Origin: Isosphaeraceae bacterium EP7
GTDB taxonomy: Bacteria > Planctomycetota > Planctomycetia > Isosphaerales > Isosphaeraceae
Assembly (NCBI GenBank): GCA_038400315.1
Contig: CP151667.1
Coordinates: 4,351,174-4,415,173, forward strand
DNA length: 64,000 nt
Direction of reading: 5' to 3'
Shown here: one piece after another, positions 57,401-64,000 of the stretch
Layout of the letters: every line of letters begins with the position of its first letter
How positions within the stretch are numbered: position 1 is the first letter of the stretch
Notes under the pieces: generated by a model
Database searches by the model: none
Seen by the model: the letters and a program-made list of their open reading frames with translations, nothing else
What the model was told of the DNA's origin: nothing
Program-made: the position numbers and the translations under genes

Positions 57401-60400
57401 GCCTGGTTGCCCTGGGCAACGGAGCGGCTGGCATCGTCGTGGCCGGCGGTGCGAGCCAGACGCAGATTGGCTATGGAGACGGTGAAGGGGGCTTCTTCCC
57501 GAACCTTGTCGCTGCCAACAGCGGACCGGGTGTCCTGATCGCGGGCGCGGGCGTTTGGGGCGCGGCGGCCGGCATCGGCAATTCGGTCCTCGGAAACTCG
57601 ATCTTCTTCAACGCCGGGCTGGCCATCGACCTCGGGCCGGTGGGGCCGACGCAGAACGTCCCGGGCAACCCCCCGGGCGGACCTAATGACCTTCAGAACC
57701 ACCCGGTTTTCGACCACGCCACCCTCGACTCGGCCGGCGGACTGGACGTGGGCGGCACCCTTGGGAGTCGCCCGAACAGCACTTACCGGATCCAGTTCTA
57801 TGTCTCCGCGACATTAACAGCCGGCGATCGCGCCGATGGCAGGACCTTGCTGGCTCAGTCCACGGTCACGACCGACGCCGCGGGAAATGCCCCGATCGCC
57901 GCATACTTCCCCGCGGGAACTTCCCCGGGCGTCGCAATCGGCGCGTACTTTGGCGCCACGGCCACCGCCGAGGATGGCAGCACCTCGGAATTCTCGGTCG
58001 GGACACTCATCGACGACCTTTCCTTCACCGTCATCAACACCAACGACTCGGGCCGGGGCTCTCTCCGGCAGGCGATTCTCAACTCGAACATCCACCCCGG
58101 CCGCGACACGATCGACTTCAAGATCCCGGGCCCGGGGCCGTTCACGATTCCGGTCAAGTCGCCCTTGCCAGCCCTGACTGATCCAGCTGCGCTCGACGCC
58201 GCGACGCAACCCGGGTACGTCCGTTCGCCCATCGTCGAAATCACCCCCGCGAGCCCGACCGTTGGCGGTGACGGGCTCGTGCTCGTCGCGGGCAATACTC
58301 TGGTCCGGGGGTTGGTGATTAACCGCTTCGCCGGCGCGGGCATCCGGATTGAAGGAGCCGGGCAGGATCAGGTCGAGGGCTGCTACATCGGCCTCGACCT
58401 CTCAGGCCAGACGGGCCTGGGCAACAGCGGCGACGGCGTCCTGATCCGCCAGTCCGACGGGAATGTCATCGGCGGCCAGCTCGCGAATTCCAGCAACGTC
58501 ATCTCGGGCAATAACGGCCGTGGTGTGCGAGTCTTGACAAGCGCCGGGACTCGGATCGAGGCCAACCTTATCGGCACGAACCTCAATGGCAACACCGCGA
58601 TCGGCAATGCCCTCTCGGGCCTGAGCCTGGAGGATTCCGCATTGGCGCTCGGTGGTCTGGCCTCGGGTGGGGTTGGCAACCTGATTTCAGGGAACGGCGG
58701 CGATGGGATCTCGATTTTCGGCGTCGGCTCCTCGGGATCGAGCGTTGCCTCGAGCCAGATTGGCACCGATCGAACGGGTTCGATCGGGCTTGGAAATCTC
58801 GGAGCGGGGATCCGCATCGACGGGGCGAGTTCGGTGACGATCGGGAGCGGACCGGCATCGCTGCGGAATCTCATCGCCGCGAATCTCGGGCCCGGAATCC
58901 TTGTCGCGGCGACCCGTGGCGCGGTCGCGGGCACCTCGATTGTCGGCAACGACATCGGCTCGACGACCTCGTCCGGCGTCCCGCTGGGAAACTCCGTCGG
59001 TATTGTCCTGGCTGGCGTGGCCGGCACGACCATTGGCGGGACGGGGCAGGGCCTGGGCAATCGAGTTACCCAGAATCGGATCGGCGGGATCGAGGCTTTC
59101 GGCGGATCGACCTCGACCCTCATCCAGCAGAATCTCATCGGGCAGAACGGCTTCGGCATCGCCCTGCATGGTGCCACCGGCACCCAGATCGGCGGCGATA
59201 CTCCGAATGCCAGCAACACCCTGACGAGCAACGCCGGCGACGGAATCATTCTGGAAGGGGCCGGCACATCGGCCAACCTGATCTCGGGCAACCACATCGG
59301 TGTTGATGCGGTCGGCATCATCGGGCAGGGCAATGCCGTCGCCGGCATCCGCCTCAGGAATGCGCCCGCCAACACGATCGGTGGCCTGGCACCGGGGACC
59401 GGCAACCTGATCTCGGGCAACACCGGCGATGGGCTCGTTCTGGAAGGCCAGGGATCCAACACCAATCTCGTGGCGAGCAATTTCGTCGGCCTGGATATCA
59501 ACGGCGCTGGGCTCGGCAACGGCGGCGACGGCATCTCCCTGGTCGACGCGCCTGACAACACGATCGGGTCGCCGACGACCGCGCCGGGTAACGTGGTTTC
59601 GGGCAACGCTGGCATCGGCATCGCCTTGCGGGGGGCGGGATCTACGGGCAATTGGATTATCCGCAACCATATCGGGACGAATCCGGCGGGTACCATTGCC
59701 GTCGCCAATGCCGTGGGGATCGCGCTGTCGGGGGCCTCGCGCAACACCATCGGCGGCCCCAACTCGACCGATGTCAACCTGGTCTCTGGCAATCGGGACG
59801 CTGGGATCCAGATTCTTCTGGGATCAGGAGGCAACAGGGTGTTGGGGAACACGATCGGGCTGGACGCGACCGGCCAGGCGATTCTGGCCAACGGCACCTA
59901 CGGCATCATCGTGTCCAACTCCGGGGGCAACGTCATCGGCGGTCCGGGGTTTGGCATGCGCAACCTGATCTCGGGCAATGAATCGGTCGGCCTGTCACTG
60001 GTGGGGGCGAGTTCCACATCAAACGTCGTCTCGGGGAACTTGGTCGGGACGGACTCCACGGGGACGCTCGCGCGGGGAAACGGAGACATCGGAATCCTGG
60101 CGGACAATGCGCCCGGGAACACGATCGGAGGGCTCACCTCGAGCTCGGGCAACCTGATCTCGGGCAATGGCCAGATTGGCCTGGAGCTTGCCGGCCTGGG
60201 GACGTTTGGCACGACCATCGTCGGCAATCGGATCGGGACGACCTTTGACGGTTCGAGGTCCCTTGGCAACGGCTCCGATGGCATCTTCCTGAACGGTTCG
60301 CCTCGCAACCAGATCGGCGGCACTGCGGCCGGGTCGATGAATCTCGTCTCGGGGAACCTTTCGACCGGGATCCAACTTTTCGGCCCGGGTGCTTCGGGCA

Positions 60401-60843
60401 ACGTTATCGAGGGGAACTGGGTCGGCCTGGACGCGACGGGCCGTTTTGCTCTGGCCAATCGTTTCGGCCTGTTCCTGAATAACGCCGGTGGAAATCGCCT
60501 GGGTGGCCGCTCGACGGGCTCAGGCAACGTGGTCTCCGGGAACGCAGCCGTCGGGGTGGAGCTTGCTGGCCTCGGTTCGGCTGGCAATAGCATTCAGGGC
60601 AACAACATCGGCGGAGACGTGTCGGGCACACGACCGATCGGCAATGATGTTGGCCTGTTCCTCGCGGGCGCCGGGGTGAACACCGTCGGGGGGACCCAAC
60701 CCGGGGCGCGCAACACCCTCCTCGGGAATCGCGTGGACCTGCTGGAAACGCCCGCGACGACGACCACCGCGAAGGTTGCGGTCGCGTCGCTCAGGTCTTC
60801 GAGATTGACGCTCCCGGCTCACTGGAGACGCCCGAGGTCCTGA
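54493..60843 (+). CDS. Giant parallel beta-helix surface protein with FG-GAP insertion
   Basis: A 2,116-residue extracellular protein. The N-terminus carries LERRRLLA (29-36), the LExRxLLA-type motif of planctomycete secreted proteins (family knowledge). A NTNDAGESSLRDA module (42-54) starts the first half and NTNDSGRGSLRQA (about 1181) starts a second half, so the protein is an internal duplication. Most of the chain is a parallel beta-helix of dozens of repeats built on GNLISGNG and N-x-IGG turns (about 95-210, 560-1170, 1250-2090). Between about 220 and 555 lie FG-GAP/VCBS-like repeats with DxDGxxD calcium loops (FNADGLND, FNGDGLTD, LDGDGRPD). The last 35 residues are Thr/Arg-rich. The ligand is unknown, perhaps a polysaccharide. 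Confidence 0.85.
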   Translation: MRRRLPDSRAVVGTMSTRNAAHRPVFDSLERRRLLATFIVLNTNDAGESSLRDAMDLANMSGQASTIEFRIPTQSPVIETLVVNSPLPVMTVPISIDATTQLGYSQILRPVVELRPQFDQGNAAFRGAGLVLRGGNSSVLGLAIGGFDGEGILLSGGSNRILGSYVGTDATGTVAVPNAGDGVLIQGGTGDQIGGPGLSERNILSGNGGSYQPSRSLPAAIGSVAVVASAYQTGTDRSLGSFVATSAISGSITVDRSIDGVNFQRIQTLGSNSPDGIVSGDFNADGLNDLAVSSNNSRQIQVFLCQADGTFSALTPIDLDGSPSPLVVGNFNGDSLPDLAVAVSSSDSVPPGIAVFLGLGDGLFSQGATTPTDRFLTSITTGRLFGSSVDDIAGVNEEPSTLTVLKNDGLGGFSVDSTTSLTHTPSRIVSGEFVTAGVFDLAVSDKFNSTVTILNNLGNGSFSESSPMPAGAFPSAMATGDFNGDGLTDLVVADSEINSSSLLLFQHGPTSLIPTLRIPVGPGPLGVSIADLDGDGRPDFSTAQSEDSTVGLVLSRNSARGLHVVNATGTTVQGNLIGIDVTATNALSNYGGGIGVEDSSGVVLGGEQIGQGNVISANGVGVIPGSGISVVRSPSTLIAGNRIGADVRGNSSDGISLVDSRGAIIGGAGGFGGNLISGNGGSGILVVGIDSAGTGIYGNRIGTDALGLSALSNAQSGVTLAGGANLVAIGGDGVGQGNLISGNGVHGVVLTTGSNRNTLVGNRIGTDAAGQAAIPNAQAGVALSGVDVVQNQIGSRTPFGMPASGEGYGSGNLISGNAAHGIQLLDGTTGNEILSNFIGSNFDGTRPIGNAQGGIVLMGANPSGNIIGDLSDFRGPNLISGNGLFGVLLSGVGTTLLRSNLIGTTADGQNALGNSGSGVIVQDSQVVIGGAVLGYGNTISSNELAGLLITGGGSSGLRVGNNRVGVGSTSLVALGNGAAGIVVAGGASQTQIGYGDGEGGFFPNLVAANSGPGVLIAGAGVWGAAAGIGNSVLGNSIFFNAGLAIDLGPVGPTQNVPGNPPGGPNDLQNHPVFDHATLDSAGGLDVGGTLGSRPNSTYRIQFYVSATLTAGDRADGRTLLAQSTVTTDAAGNAPIAAYFPAGTSPGVAIGAYFGATATAEDGSTSEFSVGTLIDDLSFTVINTNDSGRGSLRQAILNSNIHPGRDTIDFKIPGPGPFTIPVKSPLPALTDPAALDAATQPGYVRSPIVEITPASPTVGGDGLVLVAGNTLVRGLVINRFAGAGIRIEGAGQDQVEGCYIGLDLSGQTGLGNSGDGVLIRQSDGNVIGGQLANSSNVISGNNGRGVRVLTSAGTRIEANLIGTNLNGNTAIGNALSGLSLEDSALALGGLASGGVGNLISGNGGDGISIFGVGSSGSSVASSQIGTDRTGSIGLGNLGAGIRIDGASSVTIGSGPASLRNLIAANLGPGILVAATRGAVAGTSIVGNDIGSTTSSGVPLGNSVGIVLAGVAGTTIGGTGQGLGNRVTQNRIGGIEAFGGSTSTLIQQNLIGQNGFGIALHGATGTQIGGDTPNASNTLTSNAGDGIILEGAGTSANLISGNHIGVDAVGIIGQGNAVAGIRLRNAPANTIGGLAPGTGNLISGNTGDGLVLEGQGSNTNLVASNFVGLDINGAGLGNGGDGISLVDAPDNTIGSPTTAPGNVVSGNAGIGIALRGAGSTGNWIIRNHIGTNPAGTIAVANAVGIALSGASRNTIGGPNSTDVNLVSGNRDAGIQILLGSGGNRVLGNTIGLDATGQAILANGTYGIIVSNSGGNVIGGPGFGMRNLISGNESVGLSLVGASSTSNVVSGNLVGTDSTGTLARGNGDIGILADNAPGNTIGGLTSSSGNLISGNGQIGLELAGLGTFGTTIVGNRIGTTFDGSRSLGNGSDGIFLNGSPRNQIGGTAAGSMNLVSGNLSTGIQLFGPGASGNVIEGNWVGLDATGRFALANRFGLFLNNAGGNRLGGRSTGSGNVVSGNAAVGVELAGLGSAGNSIQGNNIGGDVSGTRPIGNDVGLFLAGAGVNTVGGTQPGARNTLLGNRVDLLETPATTTTAKVAVASLRSSRLTLPAHWRRPRS

Positions 60844-60881
60844 AGGATTCGGGCTGGGTCGTCATGGGCGTAAGCCGCATG

Positions 60882-63314
60882 TCATGAGGTCGGCCCTGAC
60901 GCCGGATCCGGAATCAGCCGGAGTGTGTGCTCGGCCGGCCCGGGCAGCAGCGGAGACGGCAGTCCGCGGACCCAGTCGTCGTGCCCGGCGCGGTAGAAGG
61001 GCGAGAAAGGGTGCCCGCTCTGCCCGCAGGGCATATGGAAGATCCCCTCGTCCTCGCGACCCGGCGAGACCACCATTCGCTCCGAGGCGCCGTAATCGGG
61101 CCCCTGGATGAACGGCATGTCGGTCCAGGCCCCTCCCATCGCCACGGCCGGCATGTTCAGGAACCGGCCAATCAGCGGGATCGCCGCGGCAAGCGGGTGC
61201 CCGATCGCCAGCGTATTCATCTCCCCCCAGGTCCGACCTTGCGCTCGACCGTCGGCAGCCCCTCCGATCATCTCGTCGAGGATGGACAGGAGAAAGTGGT
61301 CCCAGGATGGGAAACGCGGGTCCAGCAGATGTGGCGGTCGTTCGGTCACCAGCGACCAGGCCGGGCCTTCGAGCGTTCCCAGTCTCGTGAGTCTGAAGCC
61401 AGGATCGGCGTCCCTGCACGCGGCAAGAAGGGGAGAGAGCGAGTCTCGAACCACCCGGAGCCTGAACTCGCGGACCAGGCCGTAACCCTCGGAGTCCGCC
61501 GTCGCCCGGCCGTCCCAGGCCTCGACCAACCTCGCCGGCCCGGATCGCCGCGGATCTTCGGAGAGCGCGGGCTCATTCAGGGTCTCGACCATCAAGGTCC
61601 GCCAGCGCCCGAGGAACAGGGCTCGGTCGTCGCGCTGAAGATTCAGCATGTCCTGCTCGGTCGCCCGTTCCAACACCAGGAGCGAATCGCGGATTTGACG
61701 CCCTCGAGCACCCCGATCATAGGGCCCGTGGCCGACCCGGGAGAGATCGGGCCCGAGCACCGATCGGCCGTTGCCATTCCAGATCAGGCCGTCGGCGGGC
61801 TTGACCACTCGAGGGTTCTCGGCGGCCGGGAAATATCCGTCCCATCGCCGCGTCCCGTCGGCCCAGGACGTGGGCCTCCGCCCATCCAACCCGACTCTCC
61901 GCGGGATTCGGCCCATCACCGTCCAGCCGACGTTCCCGTCCCCGTCGGCCGCGACGCAGTTCAGGTGCGGCACGCCGCCCAGGTTGGCCCGGTCGAGCAA
62001 ATCGCCAAGGGTCCTGGTCTCGGCCAGTTCCATGATCCCCAGGTGGACCCCCTCCGGGTCGAAGGCCGTCCAGCGCATGACCCGCTTCCGGCCCAGGTGG
62101 TCGACATCGAAGACAGGTCCCCAGATCGTCCGCTCGACGACCAGAGGGAGGTCGGCCCCTCCTTTCACGCGGACGATTTCCTCCGACCGATCGAACTCCG
62201 CCCAGCCTTCGGGCGTCCGATATCGACTCGGATCGCCCGGGTCCACCTCCAGCTCGACCAGATCGCACCAGTCTCCCTGCGTGTTCGTGAACCCCCAGGC
62301 GACATCCCCGTTGCTGCCGACGACGATCCCCGGTCCTCCCGGGATCGAGACGCCGACCGCCGATCGTGGACCGTCTTCTTGCTGAGCGTCGCCCCACTCA
62401 ATCCTGGCGCGATACCAGGTATTGGGAACGCGCAGGAAGAGGTGCATATCATTGGCAACGATCGCGCCGCCATGCTCGGAACGTGAGCCGGCGACCGCCC
62501 AGGCATTGCTGCCCGCGACCAGGCGTTCGATGTGGTTCGGCGAGATCAAGTCTCGCGATGGCTCCGGACGGTCCCTGAGGTCGAAGACCTCGGGACCGGG
62601 CACCGGCGGGACCGGGGACGATGCTCCATAGAGCGGAGCGTCCCAGTCGGGGTTCTCCTCGGGCGTGAGGAACTCGGCCAACCCTCTGGGGAGCAGGTCG
62701 TGCACCAGCCCCACGGCGGACTCCAACGGCGGATTGTCGCCCTGCAAGTCGAGGTACAGGGCCAGCACGACAAGCAATGAGTCCTCGGATTTCCAGGCCT
62801 CGGGCTTCGATCTCAGCAGGCCGAACTCGAATGGATAGGCACTCAGAGAGGCCACGCCGGCATTCACCCCGTCGACATAATTCCTAAGTCGTTCCCGCTG
62901 GGATTCGGGCAGGGCACTCACAGCGCGGGTCGCCACGCCATGCAATCCGAGCGTGCGCACCCGGCGATCCAGGTCGATCAGCTGGCCCTCCTCGCCGGGG
63001 CCGAACAGCTCGGAAAGGCGGCCCGAGGCGTAGCGACGAAGCGCCTCCATCTGGAAGAGGCGATCCTGCCCGTGGACGAACCCGAGGCCATAGGCCGCGT
63101 CCATCGCCGACTCGGCCCGGATGGTGGGGACGCCCATGGCGTCTCGTTCGATCGTCAGGGGACGCCCCAATCCGATGACGGTGACCGAACCGTCGAGCCT
63201 GGGCAGGCTGAGCCGGAGGTGGATGCTTATTGCCGCGAGCAGGATCAGGGCAGGGACGAGAACGACGAGGCCCAGGACAAGAGCGACCAAAACCACCATA
63301 GCGGCCCCCGACAT
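60882..63314 (-). CDS. Penicillin acylase family (Ntn-hydrolase) protein
   Basis: About 810 residues, the usual length of the penicillin/cephalosporin acylase precursor. A hydrophobic anchor (about 6-35: MVVLVALVLGLVVLVPALILLAA) is followed by the alpha chain with DAMGVPTIRAESAMDAAYGLGFVHGQDRLFQME. The beta-chain nucleophile is Ser269 in GSNAWAVAGS, after which the chain would be cut by self-processing (family knowledge). The beta chain has NDMHLFLRVPNTWY and GGPGIVVGSNGDVAWGFTN. The real substrate is unknown; some members cleave acyl-homoserine lactones. The start is uncertain (ATG 63314 or 63422, the latter overlapping the next gene). The gene lies just downstream of a CoaC-type gene. Confidence 0.85.
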   Translation of the reverse strand: MSGAAMVVLVALVLGLVVLVPALILLAAISIHLRLSLPRLDGSVTVIGLGRPLTIERDAMGVPTIRAESAMDAAYGLGFVHGQDRLFQMEALRRYASGRLSELFGPGEEGQLIDLDRRVRTLGLHGVATRAVSALPESQRERLRNYVDGVNAGVASLSAYPFEFGLLRSKPEAWKSEDSLLVVLALYLDLQGDNPPLESAVGLVHDLLPRGLAEFLTPEENPDWDAPLYGASSPVPPVPGPEVFDLRDRPEPSRDLISPNHIERLVAGSNAWAVAGSRSEHGGAIVANDMHLFLRVPNTWYRARIEWGDAQQEDGPRSAVGVSIPGGPGIVVGSNGDVAWGFTNTQGDWCDLVELEVDPGDPSRYRTPEGWAEFDRSEEIVRVKGGADLPLVVERTIWGPVFDVDHLGRKRVMRWTAFDPEGVHLGIMELAETRTLGDLLDRANLGGVPHLNCVAADGDGNVGWTVMGRIPRRVGLDGRRPTSWADGTRRWDGYFPAAENPRVVKPADGLIWNGNGRSVLGPDLSRVGHGPYDRGARGRQIRDSLLVLERATEQDMLNLQRDDRALFLGRWRTLMVETLNEPALSEDPRRSGPARLVEAWDGRATADSEGYGLVREFRLRVVRDSLSPLLAACRDADPGFRLTRLGTLEGPAWSLVTERPPHLLDPRFPSWDHFLLSILDEMIGGAADGRAQGRTWGEMNTLAIGHPLAAAIPLIGRFLNMPAVAMGGAWTDMPFIQGPDYGASERMVVSPGREDEGIFHMPCGQSGHPFSPFYRAGHDDWVRGLPSPLLPGPAEHTLRLIPDPASGPTS

Positions 63315-63408
63315 TGCCCGGGCCGACGCGGGCCAATCGCGGCCCGTCGCGGCAACAGTCGCCCAATGTAACAGGTCAAGGTCGGTCGTTCGACTTGAGA
63401 CGCGAGAC

Positions 63409-64000
63409 TCAGGGGGTGACATCGCCGAGCGTGGCCCGGACGACTTCCGCGAGGGTGGCGACCTCGGCCATCGCACCAACCCCGAAATCGCCGCAAGCCA
63501 GCCGCTTGGAGATTGGCGGGATGAGAACCATCCCGGGGGCGTGCCTCGCGAAGATCTCGTCGGCCTCGTCGAGCGAGAACGGGGGCAGGGGCGATCCGTC
63601 GCCGTGGTCTTCCAGCAACATCCTCAGATGCCTGAGCGTGACGGGGTTCCGCCACATCAGCGTGTTCATCGCCGGCGCGAGCAGCACGGGACGTTCAAAA
63701 TTCCAGGCGCGGAAGACGCAGGTCAGGAAGTTGTCGGCCAGTCCCTGGGCAAACTTGCCCAAGGTATTGGCATCCAGTGGCGCCACGACGAGCACCTCGG
63801 CCCAGTCTCGGAAGTCGATATGGGGCACCGCATCGCCCCGAGCATAGGGCGAAGCGGGCCACTCATCCGAGTCGCGGAAGACCGGGCCTCCCTCGTCCCC
63901 CTCGCCCAGCTCGGCGGGGTCGAAGAAGTGGAACGCGGGTTCGGTCGCCACCACGCGCACGCGGTGACCGAGCTGGCGGAGGGCCCCGTAGAGCGCAGGA
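63409..64000 (-). CDS. Phosphopantothenoylcysteine decarboxylase-like flavoprotein (cut by window edge)
   Basis: The last about 196 residues of an FMN flavoprotein of the HFCD family; the N-terminus lies beyond the window. The frame enters at the edge as PALYGALRQLGHRVRVVATEPA. Visible are ADNFLTCVFRAW, the PAMNTLMW substrate-clamp motif (APAMNTLMWRNPVT) and KRLACGDFGVGAMAEV, both diagnostic of 4'-phosphopantothenoylcysteine decarboxylase (CoaC; family knowledge). The stop right after the decarboxylase domain means that it is a separate CoaC, not a CoaBC fusion. It is followed by the penicillin acylase family gene. A CoaC makes 4'-phosphopantetheine for coenzyme A. Confidence 0.82.
   Translation of the reverse strand, partial: PALYGALRQLGHRVRVVATEPAFHFFDPAELGEGDEGGPVFRDSDEWPASPYARGDAVPHIDFRDWAEVLVVAPLDANTLGKFAQGLADNFLTCVFRAWNFERPVLLAPAMNTLMWRNPVTLRHLRMLLEDHGDGSPLPPFSLDEADEIFARHAPGMVLIPPISKRLACGDFGVGAMAEVATLAEVVRATLGDVTP

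Noticed and set aside
56340-60530. Repeated short sequences such as GGCAACCTGATCTCGGGCAA, first taken as a CRISPR-like array
   Set aside because: They are coding repeats of the beta-helix (GNLISGN) at uneven spacing, lie in one frame and have no spacers or cas genes.
55993-60593. Long minus-strand frames opposite the giant beta-helix gene
   Set aside because: They are the reverse of the beta-helix repeats and show only the mirror of the repeat, with no own motif.

Overview
The window (about two-thirds G+C by eye) looks like a chromosomal segment from a planctomycete, possibly the Isosphaeraceae or a relative. The evidence is a set of lineage-typical genes: a DUF1549/DUF1553 protein with planctomycete cytochrome-type motifs, a DUF1501 Tat protein, a ThuA-domain protein, a TIGR03960-type radical SAM protein, and a 2,116-residue surface protein carrying an LExRxLLA-type N-terminal motif. 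The family placement is inference. I found no phage, transposase, tRNA, rRNA or CRISPR.

Layout. 1-3.4 kb: the start of a UbiA-type prenyltransferase (cut by the edge), a YcaC-like hydrolase, a glycine-zipper protein and the YifB/ComM ATPase. 3.5-10.6 kb: a planctomycete exported set (DUF1549/DUF1553 protein, large TPR protein, DUF1501 protein). 10.6-14.3 kb: an orphan Phd/YefM antitoxin divergent from an MBOAT plus AlgX/AlgJ-like polysaccharide O-acetylation pair. 14.4-20.8 kb: housekeeping genes (ribBA, TlpA-like thioredoxin, SH3-like exported protein, hemB, hemL). 21.0-30.8 kb: a tightly packed glycan cluster with GT2, DUF362, Gfo/Idh/MocA oxidoreductase, polysaccharide deacetylase, two methyltransferases and three GT4 glycosyltransferases, several coupled by ATGA overlaps. 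31.2-39.2 kb: DEAD-box helicase, D-amino acid transaminase, GT2-like protein, an ABC transporter pair, an ExeA-like ATPase and a Dpm1-like synthase. 39.3-48.4 kb: two coupled small paralogous proteins, ThuA, an N-acyl-D-amino-acid deacylase-like amidohydrolase, a small exported protein, a YfhO-like and a GT39-like membrane protein, and a Uma2 nuclease-like protein. 48.5-54.1 kb: radical SAM protein and metH, both minus strand. 54.5-60.8 kb: the giant parallel beta-helix/FG-GAP protein, divergent from metH. 60.9-64 kb: penicillin acylase family protein and the CoaC-type flavoprotein, cut by the right edge.

How the parts fit. Envelope and exopolysaccharide work dominates: the glycan cluster, the O-acetylation pair, Dpm1-like and GT39-like enzymes, the YfhO-like protein and two secreted-protein sets. 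The least explained items are the glycan cluster built around DUF362, the giant beta-helix protein with a beta-propeller-like insertion, a structured region between metH and that gene, and a pair of coupled small paralogues at 39.3-39.9 kb. I did not see one obviously new defence or mobile system.
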